Made by a program: the position numbers and the translations under genes. The notes beneath the pieces were generated by a model. That model ran no database searches and was not told where the DNA came from. It was given only the letters and a program-made list of their open reading frames with translations. This document shows positions 45,147 to 55,446 of a stretch of DNA of 64,000 nt, one piece after another. The stretch covers positions 42,121,118 to 42,185,117 of the forward strand of contig NC_054706.1 in assembly GCF_016097555.1 (NCBI RefSeq), in the 5' to 3' direction. The stretch's first letter is position 1. Every line of letters starts with the position of its first letter. Source of the stretch: Gigantopelta aegis. Taxonomy: Eukaryota > Mollusca > Gastropoda > Neomphalida > Peltospiridae.

Positions 45147-48100
45147 CCTCCGAAAAGGCTCAGATTGCATCTACAAACGCCCCGAGTTTCAAACTTTTCA
45201 CAGGGGGAGGCCCCCTGAATATCCTTGCTCGGGCATGCCTTTGGCGTGCGTAACGCTAAGAAAATTTCGGGCTACGCCCCTGTATTTTGTTTCAGTACTG
45301 GGGCTGATATTCAGTTCTTTTATAATATTGTTAACTTTAACAAGCATTAAAGACTTTTTTTTTTTGGTAAAATGTTTTCTTTTGTATTTGTTTTAACTTT
45401 GTTTCAGCTAAAAACTATGTATTTAAAATATAATTTCAATGTAATTTTGAGGTAACCGATCAGGTAACTCACGGGTTACGCAAATATAATTCATGTAACC
45501 GAACAATTGGTTACCTAGGTAAAAACCACGTGAACCGACTTCCGGTTCCCTCAGATTTTGAAATATTGTCCTTGGCTAATGTTAATATGAACTTTTACTC
45601 TTTTATTTAACTATAGTATAAGCATATTGTCACTGACCATTCACTTATATAATAGCCCAACATAGTATTACCTGAAAAAAGATATGTTAATTTGTCCCTA
45701 AAAATACTTTATTCAACCATCTACATGTACATATACCACCATATCCCACTTATTAATGATATTTTTATAAGTATTGAATTATAGCAATGGTCAATAATTC
45801 AGAAAAAATAACAGTACTTAATATGAAGACATGTGATGTATTATATTTCGAGTCATATAGCAAGCATCCTTTGAATAACCTCAGTGTCAAAATGGTTTGT
45901 CAATCTCCTGTGTTTTCAATGTTTACACTTAAAACTTGAGTACAATTACATTGGTAAGTATATTAATGTCATGGATGGGTAAAGTTTACTGGTGGCCAAC
46001 CATCTGCTAGTGAAATATTACACATGGCAGGAAATCGAAAGAAGTGACTTAATTGTACAGTTTCATTGGTCGACTGTTGACAAATACAGCCAATAGACAA
46101 ACGTCTTAGTAATAGCACAAAACAGTCGATAATACCAACTTCAGCCAAGTTCAGGTTGCAATGGAGAATGCAGAATGATAAACGCTTGTTTAATAAACTT
46201 GGAATTTAAAAATATAGAAAATTTTTAATATATTCAGAAATGGTTGCTTCCCCAAAAAATAATGATAGCGAATTTGGAAAAATTTCCAGATATTTGACAT
46301 TAATTCCGGAATTCCGGATATGGGTTAAAAATTCCGGATTTTTCTGAAAATTTCGTTAAGTTGGTCGCCCTGTTTCATTGGTTTGTTTTCTGTGTTAACC
46401 CAACGGCGAAGTCAGAAACAAAATAAATATGATTTTCTCACATACAATTTCAATATACCATTTTAGGAATGACAGTAATTATTATTAATTATTTTTTATG
46501 CAACTTAAGCCATCAATTTAAAAGTAGCAATTGTCAATAACAATTTAACAAAAAGTTATATTTACATCATATTCATAAACAGGTTTGAATAATGTTAAAA
46601 ATTTGTTTTGTTCAATGACATTACTAGAACATATTGATTAATTAATCATTGGCTACTGGATTTGATAATTCTGACTGGTAGTCTTTAGAGGAAAGTTGTT
46701 ACATTGTTCAGTTAGTAGCATAGAATCTTTTATAAAGAAAAAATAACAGGTCCACCAACGAGGTTCGATCCTATGATGAAAACACTAACGACTGCGCTAA
46801 ATTCCATTCTCAGATTGATAAAAAGCTGACATCATAACTTTAAAGAAGTAAGCTGTAACTGATAAATGGAAAACATTATTTTTATGGCTGGCCACATAAA
46901 TAGCTGGCAACCAAAAAGACATTATGTGCTGTTGACATAAAATGATCACATCAACATAAAATACATGCATGTACATGTGTGTAATTGTACATAGAAGATG
47001 ACAACTTAATATGCAAATTTTGACACTTAATATTAAATGTATACCACTGTCAAGTATTTAAATTATACATGCATGTATTTCTACAAATGATAAATGAAAC
47101 TTGTTAGTCCGCTACTGGCCTGATGGATACTTGGCTAATGTTAATATCAACTTTTACTCTTTTACTTAACTATAGTATAAGCATATTGTCACTGACCATT
47201 CACTTATATAATAGCCCAACATAGTATTACCTAAAAAAAGATGTTAATTTGTCCCTAAACATACTTTTTTCAACCATCTACATGTACATATACCACCATA
47301 TCCCACTTATTAATGATATTTTTATAAGTATTGAATTGTAGCAATGGTCAATAATTCGGAAAAAATAGCAGTAATAACATGAACAGACATGTGATGTATT
47401 ATATTTCTATAGCAGGCATCCTTTGAATAACCTCAGTGTCAAAATGGGGGGGGGGGGGGGGGGGGGGTATACAGGAGCAAACACAATGAAAAAGTTATTT
47501 AAGAAATAATTAAAATGTGTTCTGAATGATAACAACAAAGAACTTTTGTGTTTTCAATGTTTACACTTAAAACTTGAGTACAATTACATTGGTAAGTATA
47601 TTAATGTCATGATTACTGGTGGCCAACTATCTGCTAGTGAAATATTACATGTGACAGGAAATCGAACACAGTGACTTAAGCGGGAAAAGACAATTCAAAA
47701 ATCAAATTTTAAAGAAATTCATTATATGGCTACAGTGTTCTCACTGGGTGAAAATTAAAGGAGGGCGGCCGCTTGGCATCAACCCCCCCCCCCCCCCCAA
47801 AAAAAACAATAGACGAAAAGCAACAAAAACAAAGGGGGGAGGGGGGAGGGGGGAGTTTGGTTACCATATTGTTGTGTGTTGGTAGACTTGTGAAAAGACA
47901 TACTCCTTATTTTGGCTACAAAAAAAGCACAAAAAGGTTTATAAATACGAAATACAAACAGGCTCATCTTTTAATTAACCCAAAGATGTTGTCGGTCTGA
48001 CATTTACAGACAGTTCCGGTTTTGCTGAACCGATCAAAGTTTTAATATTATTATTTTTAATAAAGATTTCAAGATATACGAAAAACAATAAAGATGTTTG

Positions 48101-51100
48101 TAAAGTGATCCCCTAATGTCAGATACATTTTTTGTTATTTCAATCTTCATCGAATGAATCGATCGCTGTGATAAAATATTATCGCCAGCTGATAAAAAGT
48201 AGTTTCAATCGTTTTTTGTAAAGGTGGTGTATATATTATTTGGCTCTCAAGATAAATGATTTTAATGATAAACACTACCACTTCCGTTGTTTTTATTAGC
48301 ATTCATATTCCCTAAAATGAAAAGTTTACAATATTTTATAAAGAACTGTTGAATAAACAAAATGACAGAAAGTAAAAATCATCAGTTACAACCAATTATA
48401 TCTGCAACGGAGGACAAAATATCAGATGATAGTTAGTGGAAAAAAAAGACAGAATGACCGTTCTGATCACGTGACAAATTTGGCGCCAAATAAGTGAGGG
48501 GTTTTTTCAATCAGAGTTTGCCGAATCCGTAAAAAATAAAAATGTTTTCATTGCTCAAATAAAATATAACTTTTATTGCGTCTATTAAACATACAAATGG
48601 ATACAGATATTAGACAAAATAGAGGCTGTTAAAAATACTGTTAAATTACGTTACGGTAACTGTCGTAAATGTTTCGTCAATTGCTTTTTTGTACACAACG
48701 CAGTTTGTTTCCTTTGATGTCCAGTATGCAGACTGATCGTTGTTTTTTTGTGTGGAAAAAAGTGTGCATTTGAAAATAGTGGATATAGGTGCTGGAAAAT
48801 AAAGAGGGGCGCAGAAGAATAAAGGAGGGCGGAGAACATGAAAGAAGGGCAGCAAAATGGAATAGTGGGGCAGACCGCCCCACTTAAATGGAGCAGCGAG
48901 AACACTGGGCTAACTCAAAAAGATTGTATATATATATCTGTCTGTGTGTTTCCCCCCTCTTTTTCGCACCTTCCTACACCAATGATTAAAAAAACAAAAA
49001 ACGCTAGCTCACATTAATTTCTATTCTATTCTTTCACTGACATTTGTTTGATAAATGTTATTCTGACAAATCAATCAGTATATGTGTTATTTATCTAGCG
49101 TCTTCTAGTTTAATGCCTCACTTACTTGTGATAGGGATGTTGGCAATCAGGGAAGACAATATATTTTGATAATAACAGCTCAGAGCCGACTTGACCTGTT
49201 TAATGTGTGTAGCAGTTTGGATAATGTTCCACACCTGTACAGAATAATATTTTTTTTGTCTGTCAGTTAACGAGTTAGATCTTGCCAATATATTTTTGTA
49301 TATGTCTAACATGGGATATATTGCTATCTGAGCAACTGACATCACTGTTCTTGTTGACAATTAACTACCGAATACACTGAACACCAGGCCATGCATTACT
49401 GTGTTACACTCTCATATTGTGCATTTAATTCTTAAAATTTTGTTTGTGGGTGGTTAGAGAGATGAGTTTGTTAAAATTATTTACCCACCCCGACTGAGGG
49501 GACTGGAAGGGGGTTGGGGGTTAGCAAAAATGGGACAATGGTTTAGGATCAAACTTTTAAAAATTATGTTAATTAATAGCCCCCTTTTTAGGTACAATGG
49601 GGTTGTGTTCCTGGAAACACTGTTTTTCAGCCTGATATAAAGTTTGTTGTAATTGATCAGAAATTTGGGCTAGTGTTTTATTTTGGTGGACTAGTGGAAT
49701 TTACAAACCCACTAGCCAGTGTTCGAAATAAGCACTTAATTTATCCGTTTGTCCTGACAAGTGATAATCTGCTGGGACAAGCAAAATGGACCTCAGTGGT
49801 TGTCCAGTGGACCAGTAGAAGTTTATAATGCTGTTTCATTGTGAGCAATCACAAACACTGTCCTTGCTCTTGAATAAACTAACAACTTATCTGGACAAGT
49901 AAAAATTGATGGACAAGTAGATTTGTAGATGTACTTGTCTGTTGGACTAGTGAAAAATTCTGCTTATTTTTATCACTGCTAGCCTGTGTCATACTCTGGT
50001 TGGTAGATAGTCTTGTTCATATACAGGTATAATGAGAAAGTTCAGCTGTTCTAACAATTCTGCAAAGGGTCAAGTGCAAGGTGTTACTGTCCTACAAGTT
50101 GCTTCATAATGACCTAAAAAGATTAAAGCTAAAATGGCAGTACATGTTTGACAGAGCTTTCATTATTTAGACCAGCACACTGATTCCCTAGTCACAACTG
50201 AAATTACTCTACAGTGAAGTTTTCACTTGTCTACCAGGGTGCAAGGATTTCTGTTTAGGAGCCAGATGGTACATACATCTATTTTTCTAGGCACATTTAA
50301 CAAATTTAGGAGCCATGTTTATATATACACAGGGCTTCTAGAATTTGATAAAAATCGACTAGCCACAGAATCGGTGATTGTAAAATTATACTAGCCATGA
50401 TTACAAATTCACTAGCCCTACTTTAAATAAATATACTTTTACTAATATATGTAGTAATAATCAAATATGTCACGTACAGAAGGAGATATAGCTTAAAAAC
50501 CCTTAGATTGGGGGTGGGAAGATGGGGCATGATATTCATATTTACAAAATCAGACTTAATCGGGCTAGTTAGAATAGTTATTTACTAGCCCAACACTGAA
50601 TATCACTAGCCATGGGAGTGGGGCTACCATAATCTAGAAGCCTTGATATAAAGGTTATTTTTCTGTATGTACATGTAGTCAAATTTCTTCAATTTATGTC
50701 AATAAACTTCAATAAAAAAATATTTATTATAAATAGAATCATGGACTATACTAGCATAAGCTAACAATTTAACGGAACTTGGTGTTTCTGAGACAAAGTT
50801 GCCCACGTTTGTGGTGAATATGACATGAAAATTGTCCTATGGATGACATTAAATTGTATACAGTGACCTCGCTGGGTGAAAATTAAAGGAGGGATGTCAC
50901 GCGCCCCCCCCCCCTATTTATAAAAAAAAATTGAAAAAAAAAAAAAAGAGGAATGTTTGGTTACCCTATATTGTTGTGTTGAAATACCTATCCCTTATTT
51001 TGCCCCTCAGTATCTAGTACTGAAAAGTTGGTACAATGACAGCATGTACAAGCTGCCTTATCTTTTGTGCACTGTTAGTTAAAACGTAGTTCAGTTAAAA

Positions 51101-54100
51101 CAGTGTCAGTCTGATATTCATGGGTATTCGTTTTGATAAACTGATCAAAGTTTTAATATAATTTTAATAAAGATTTTAAGTTATCTAAAAATAATTATAA
51201 AGAAATTTTTTTGATATTTTTTAAGTGATCCCCTACTGTGGGATAAAAATTTTCTGTTCTTTTTATTGCAATCTTCATCGAGTGAATTGATCACATTGAT
51301 ATTGCCAGCTGATAAAAAGTAGTTTTGTTTTGGTAAAGGCAGTGTATATATTATTTGGCACTCAAGATAAATGATTTAAATAATGAACACTACCACTTCC
51401 GTTATAAGCGGTGATATCCCCCGCAAAAAGAAATTAAACATTTCTAATATTTTATAAAGAATTGCTGAATAAACAAATGACAGTAAGTAAAAATCATCAG
51501 TTAGTACTTACGACCAATTAAATCTGCATTTGAGGATAAAACATCAGACACGAGTTAGTGGACACAAAAGACAGAATGACCGCTCTGATCACGTGTCAAA
51601 TTTGGTGCCAAATAAGTGGTTTTTCAGTCGGAGATTGTCGAAACGATAAAAATAAAATGTTTTCATTACTAAAATAAAATACAACTTTTATTGTGTGTAT
51701 CAAACATACAAATGGATACTGGTATGGTACACAACAGAGGCTGTTAAAAAATAGTGTTAAATTATGTATATAACTACGGTCACTGTCATCAGTTATGCTT
51801 CTGTACACAACGCGGCTTGTTTCCTTTGATGTCCAGTGTGCAGACTGACCGATGTGAAAAAAGTGTGCATTTTGAAATAGCGGAGCTGGGTTCTGTAAAT
51901 TATAACAGGATGCCGAAAATAAAGAGGGGCCCAGAAAAACAAATGGGGCTGCCAAGGTGAAAAGGGGCGGCATAACACGAAAACAAGGCCAAATGCAGTG
52001 AGAACGTATATTATACAACACAGGATACGCGCATGACTAGTTCCTTTGAGAAGTCCTAACTAAACACCCATTAACTCCAACCAGGACCCAAATGCCTGGT
52101 TAAATACTGGCAGATGTTTTTAAAAATGTCCGTTGGTGAAGAGCTTGACCGACGGCAGTAATTTTTATTCAGTGGCACAAGAGTGCCATCAGTGACACCC
52201 CCTACTGACGATAGTTTATATGTCACTGACGGCGATTGCCACCATTAAGTTCCAGCCCTGATATATACTCACGGAAAAAAGTTCCTGTGCACCAAATGAT
52301 TGTATATATAGAATATAATTTACTTGAAATCTGGTTATAAAAATTTCAGTAACTGAATATGTAATCACTCCCGTCGATATTCCAGTGGTGTCCTGTCAGT
52401 TGCACGAACTATTCATACTTTGTGATCACACGTTGCATTACTAGCATTCTTGGTCATTGGACTTTAAAACTATTGTATGGATGGGTATGATTGAGGTTAG
52501 AACGGCACAAACGCTGTTGCTAGTAATTTTGGTATTCATTGGTGTTCATCAGAACATTATGCAATATCTGCGGAGATGTTCTCGACAGTTTAGGGGTACT
52601 AGGGATCTTCCATGTTTAGGGAGTCGACATGTGACACCATGTCAGCAAATCGTCAGTATTAAGTGGGTGCACATATGGAATCATTTGGAAATGTCTTCAA
52701 ATGATACGTTTCACATCCTAATGCATCTCTAAGTTAAGGCCAACCAGTGGAAGAACAAAAAGCAACCGATTAGGTGATAACAAAGTACGACCATGACCAT
52801 ACATCAGTACGTTGTTCTGTTACATCATCACCGACGGCGCACCAAACATTGTGTAGACAGTACTTCAGGTTCAGAAGGCAGGAGAGGATCACCATACTTT
52901 TAACAGATAAATAGTACATCTTTGTAAATCACAATATTTTTAAATTTTAAAAATACAAGTCCTACTGAAATTTTAATGATGCACAGTAACTTTTTTCCGT
53001 GAGTATATATACATGTATTCAGTATACACACCATTGATGCAAATAATAAAGACCTTGAAATGCATAGCATTTATCAAAGAAACATAATTGTGCAATTTGT
53101 ACCAGCACATGAAAATATCTATATTTGTCTCTTGTGTATTACTTAATAATATCAGGATTACTATGTATTGATGATAAATTTTATTTGTTACAAATCTGGA
53201 TTAAAAAAAAGAAGAGTGAAAAATGTTTGACCCGTACCCCTCTATATCAAAGGCTCTAAAGACTAACTCTAACCACTGAAAGGGGGTGGAGGGTATGGGT
53301 CGAACTCATGCCAGATTGTACATTCATATCAAAGTCGGTAGATGTCTGTTAATGATTACAAAATTTCACTAGCCGTAACCGGGGTCTAGTGGATTTGTCA
53401 AAAAATGGTATGTATTGCAAATCAAGTACCTATATCACAATTACAAACATTCTGGCTAGCAATTATAAACGTCAAAATGTCCGTTAATTGATCTATTAAC
53501 CATCAGCTATTGGATGTCAAAACATTTGGTAATTTTTACATAGTCTTTGAGAAAACTAGTCAGGGCTTCTAGATTATGGTAGCCCGACTCCCATGGCTAG
53601 TGATATTCAGTGAGGGGCTAGTACATAAATTATTTTTCAAAATATGTAATGTCACGTCCTGGCTGAAATTAAAATCCTTTTTAATTCTCCTTCTTCTCAA
53701 TGTTCCAAGTATAAATAAAAGGTATAATGATGACTGGTTGTATTAAATGATTAAAATAACCACCTCAAACTTTGAGCCTGGACGTGACATTCAACATGGC
53801 ATGTTAAATAGAGTAAAGATTAAAAATGTATTAAATCTTTCTATATGGAGAAATTGGCAAAACTGACTCGATAATGCACATGTACCTAAAAGAAATTACT
53901 TTTATTTTCAATATTTTTGCTCTCATCAAGAATCGGAAACTGAGAAACTGGACATTTGGGGGAGCATGTTCGAATATATTTAACATGGATTTATGTAGAT
54001 ACAAAAATACTATTATCAATTAATTCTATGCTTCTATGTTTTGACCAAACAATGAATTATTGATAATCCACCAATTTAAAGAATATTGTATTTATACCAA

Positions 54101-55446
54101 ATGTTCCAGTTTGTGAATCCAAACTGGTGTACACATACAATAAATATTGTGTCAAAGAATTGTTCAAATACAATGTGCTGCTAAAATCTTAAGTTTATTC
54201 CTTGGCAGATATACAGGTATCCAAACGTGAATTGGAAGATATAAACCAACATTTCTCCAGTGAACGATATCCTTCCCCCTCTTTTCACCCCAATATAAGG
54301 ATTTTTAAGCTCAAGCTCCCCATTTAGGTGATATATCCATGGGCGGATCCAAGGGGGGGGAACCAGGGGGACGCGTCCCCCCCCCAAATTGTTCAAGTGC
54401 CCTCAAAATGTCCAAGTGCCCTTTTTGTTTGTAGAAATTTTTTTTTTTAAGTAAACAATAATTATATTGTAGATATATGAAATCAAGATTTTCGTGTACA
54501 TGCGCAAGCTTGCAGATATGTGTCTGTGTTATTGAGTCTCAATGGGGCCCCATTGAGGTTCTAACGCGAGTGACTCCAATTTACTTCATTATTGCTAGTA
54601 TATTATGACGTAGAACTGTAGGAATTCATATTAATTGTAAATATCAAAACTTGTAGTAAGGTGCCCTTTTGACGAGTCAATGTGCCCTTCTTTTTTGGTC
54701 CCCCCCTAAAAATATTTCCTGGATCCGCCCATGATATCTGATTATTACTATTGATAAAATTGTACTTATTTAGTGAATTTTTAATTATGGCTAGTACATT
54801 TTTAAAATCACCGATTATTTTTATAAAATTCTAGAATCCCCGCTAATGCAGGTGCACAACCACTTTCTACGTCTGTTTGGACTATGAGGAAACCTGCTAC
54901 ATTTTTCCATTAGTAGCAAGGAATATTTTATATACACCATCCCATACTGGATAGCACATACCACAGCCTTTGAGAAACAAGAAGTAGCCCAATGGCCCAC
55001 CGACAGGGATCGATCCCAGTCCAATTGCGAATCGGGTGCTTTACCTTTGGGTTATGCCACACACACAATCTCCCCAACCTGAAATCATACAATCGTAACA
55101 ATATAAAACAGTGTAATGTTGCCAAACAAAAGTCACATGGCCACATCGTCGCCATATTGGAAACTATTTGGTTTTAGACGTTCATCATGTTGCATTACAA
55201 ACCTTTCGGGATCTTTATTTTTTTAAGCAACAGAGTTTAAATCACACAGCTATTGGTATGCATAAGAACATTCATTGTGCATAACTTTGACATAATGTCC
55301 TGTTTACCTCCAGGCGTCGTGGAGAAAAGAGTTCCTCCGGGAGTAGTGCAGTAGTCGCCAGGGAGCTGAGATATATCATTCAATAAAACCCTTCTTGTTG
55401 GAATCTCTCGCACCCTCGAAGCCGGCGACGAATCCTGGACAGACAT
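40848..55446 (-). CDS. EIF4EBP: eIF4E-binding protein (4E-BP), complete three-exon gene
   Basis: Translational repressor that binds the cap-binding protein eIF4E in the cytoplasm and releases it when phosphorylated by TOR. The CDS is complement(join(40848..40888,44180..44356,55308..55446)), 357 nt, 118 residues plus stop, the same length as human 4E-BP1. Seen in the translation: REIP at residues 13-16 (the RAIP position), TTPGG at 34-38 and 43-47, the YERSFLL eIF4E-binding motif (YxxxxL plus hydrophobic) at 52-58, SP sites at 63-64 and 68-69, IPGITT at 76-81, and the TOS motif FEMDI at 114-118 ending the protein. All introns are GT-AG and all phases agree (a codon is split at each junction). 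Introns are about 10.9 kb and 3.3 kb, filled with MITEs and SINEs. No stop or frameshift is seen, so the gene looks functional. The start is the first ATG and gives the family's usual N-terminus. Confidence 0.95.
40889..41330 (-). other. 4E-BP intron 2, proximal part
   Basis: Contains a palindromic AT stretch AATTAAATTAATTTTAAAAT near 40978-41010. No other feature. Confidence 0.5.
41333..41870. mobile_element. fragment of a TTAA-AGCCGCACACCCTAG element
   Basis: Left end TTAAAGCCGCACACCCTAGT. No matching right end was found, so the copy is truncated or its partner end is lost. The minus strand is open for 112 residues (41412-41750), ending in a string with no family I recognise. It lies in intron 2 of 4E-BP. 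Confidence 0.45.
41871..43270 (-). other. 4E-BP intron 2, unannotated
   Basis: AT-rich, no open frame of note, no repeat copy recognised. Confidence 0.5.
43271..43300. repeat. GA microsatellite
   Basis: GAGTGAGAGTGAGAGAGAGA run in intron 2. Confidence 0.85.
43301..44173 (-). other. 4E-BP intron 2, donor side
   Basis: No gene or repeat recognised. The donor GTATGT is at 44179-44174. Confidence 0.5.
44180..44356 (-). CDS. EIF4EBP: 4E-BP coding exon 2
   Basis: 177 nt, from the last two bases of codon 47 to the first base of codon 106. The acceptor is a T-run followed by CAG (44357-44359); the donor is GTATGT at 44179-44174. It encodes the eIF4E-binding helix YERSFLL, the RNSP phospho-site and the IPGITT segment. 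A MITE copy begins only about 54 bp upstream of this acceptor, at 44410. Confidence 0.95.
44410..45572. mobile_element. GGGCACAATATTTC MITE, long copy, inverted
   Basis: Begins GGGCACAATATTTTACG and ends GAAATATTGTCC. It is the reverse complement of the copy at 4312-5783, with the same GTAACC-rich ends, and has its own insertion at 44996-45281. It sits in 4E-BP intron 1, its end about 54 bp from the exon 2 acceptor. Confidence 0.75.
44996..45281. mobile_element. small element with GGCGTAG(C/T)GCCC ends
   Basis: Ends AAGGCGTAGTGCCC and GGGCTACGCCCCT are inverted, with further inverted matches (TGCGTAA / TGCGTAACG) inside. Contains an A run at 45113-45145. Absent from the MITE copy at 4312. 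Confidence 0.55.
45571..46051. repeat. intron 1 direct duplication, copy A
   Basis: From CTTGGCTAATGTTAATATGA to GAAATCGAAAGAAGTGACTTA. Copy B at 47130-47679, same orientation, about 93% by eye. The copy starts exactly at the MITE end. Confidence 0.85.
46052..46599 (-). other. 4E-BP intron 1, unannotated
   Basis: Contains a cluster of ATTCCGGA (46300-46341). No gene. Confidence 0.45.
46600..46805 (-). mobile_element. SINE, tail B, strongly diverged
   Basis: Minus-strand tail (TTTGTTTTGTTCAATGACAT on plus), shortened body and a head-2-like end (AACGACTGCGCTAAATTCC). Much more diverged than other copies. Confidence 0.7.
46806..47129 (-). other. 4E-BP intron 1, unannotated
   Basis: No feature recognised. 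Confidence 0.5.
47130..47679. repeat. intron 1 direct duplication, copy B
   Basis: Second copy of 45571-46051, with about 75 bp of extra sequence around a G20 run (47448-47467). Confidence 0.85.
47733..48907. mobile_element. hAT-like non-autonomous element, copy 1, TSD GGCTA
   Basis: TIR CAGTGTTCTCACTG / CAGCGAGAACACTG, flanked by GGCTA on both sides (47728-47732, 48908-48912). 1175 bp. The right subterminal region is rich in GGGGC(A/G)G motifs; a C18 run lies near the left end. A minus-strand stretch HWTSKET..VVY is shared with copy 2 (50861-52005), so a coding remnant is possible. No catalytic motif. Confidence 0.88.
48913..49711 (-). other. 4E-BP intron 1, unannotated
   Basis: No gene. 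Near 49680-49716, ACTAGTGGAATTTACAAACC resembles the CTAGCC-rich MITEs at 50330 and 53561, so an old copy may be present. Confidence 0.4.
49717..49978. mobile_element. 262-bp hAT-like MITE, TSD CTAGC
   Basis: Left CAGTGTTCGAAATAAGCA, right TGCTTATTTTTATCACTG (imperfect TIR), flanked by CTAGC at 49712-49716 and 49979-49983. Non-coding. Confidence 0.85.
49984..50329 (-). other. 4E-BP intron 1, unannotated
   Basis: No feature recognised. Confidence 0.5.
50330..50645. mobile_element. CAGGGCTTCTAGA MITE, short copy
   Basis: Ends CAGGGCTTCTAGA and TCTAGAAGCCTTG. The subterminal parts are dense in CTAGCC/GGCTAG motifs. 316 bp. Related to the long copy at 53561-54841. No clear target duplication. 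Confidence 0.75.
50646..50855 (-). other. 4E-BP intron 1, unannotated
   Basis: No feature recognised. Confidence 0.5.
50861..52005. mobile_element. hAT-like non-autonomous element, copy 2, TSD GTATA
   Basis: Second copy of 47733-48907, same orientation, flanked by GTATA at 50856-50860 and 52006-52010. Left end CAGTGACCTCGCTG; the right end reads GCAGTGAGAAC and lacks the last four bases. 1145 bp. Confidence 0.85.
52011..52263 (-). other. 4E-BP intron 1, unannotated
   Basis: No feature recognised. Confidence 0.5.
52266..53005 (+). mobile_element. Tc1-like element, internally deleted
   Basis: TIR TACTCACGGAAAAAAGTT at 52266 and its complement ending 53005 (26 bp, one mismatch), flanked by TA. 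740 bp. A plus-strand frame (52457-52732) keeps traces of the transposase DNA-binding part ([27 protein letters not shown]); the DDE core is gone. Non-autonomous. Confidence 0.85.
53008..53477 (-). other. 4E-BP intron 1, unannotated
   Basis: No gene. GATTACAAAATTTCACTAGCC at 53355 hints at another CTAGCC-type MITE relic. Confidence 0.4.
53478..53560 (-). mobile_element. SINE tail B fragment
   Basis: ATTAACCATCAGCTATTGGATGTC... matches the minus-strand tail B; cut by the MITE starting at 53561. Confidence 0.75.
53561..54841. mobile_element. CAGGGCTTCTAGA MITE, long copy
   Basis: Left end CAGGGCTTCTAGATTATGG (matches the right end of 50330-50645 inverted) and right end AAATTCTAGAATCCC. About 1.28 kb because of an expanded middle and the insertion at 54338-54733. 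Confidence 0.65.
54338..54733. mobile_element. MITE with CATGGGCGGATCCA TIRs, TSD ATATC
   Basis: CATGGGCGGATCCA and TGGATCCGCCCATG ends, flanked by ATATC at 54333-54337 and 54734-54738. 396 bp with G/C runs just inside each end. Nested in the previous MITE. Confidence 0.8.
54876..55062 (-). mobile_element. SINE, head 1, 3' end missing
   Basis: Minus strand: head (GGTAAAGCACCCGATTCGCA; GGATCGATCCCTGTCGGTGG) and body up to GTAGCAGGTTTCCTCATAGT. No tail. Lies in intron 1, about 250 bp from exon 1. Confidence 0.85.
55063..55300 (-). other. 4E-BP intron 1, donor side
   Basis: No feature recognised apart from the donor at 55307-55302. Confidence 0.5.
55308..55446 (-). CDS. EIF4EBP: 4E-BP coding exon 1
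   Basis: 139 nt encoding residues 1-46 plus the first base of codon 47. It begins ATGTCTGTCCAG and holds the REIP motif and both TTP phospho-sites (equivalents of human Thr37 and Thr46). It ends CCTGGAG before the donor GTAAAC at 55307-55302. The sequence upstream (55447 onward) must hold the 5' UTR and promoter, but no TATA box or initiator could be singled out. Confidence 0.95.

Noticed and set aside
46300..46341. Cluster of ATTCCGGA as a regulatory element
   Set aside because: Short, intronic and without further support; chance or old repeat is as likely.
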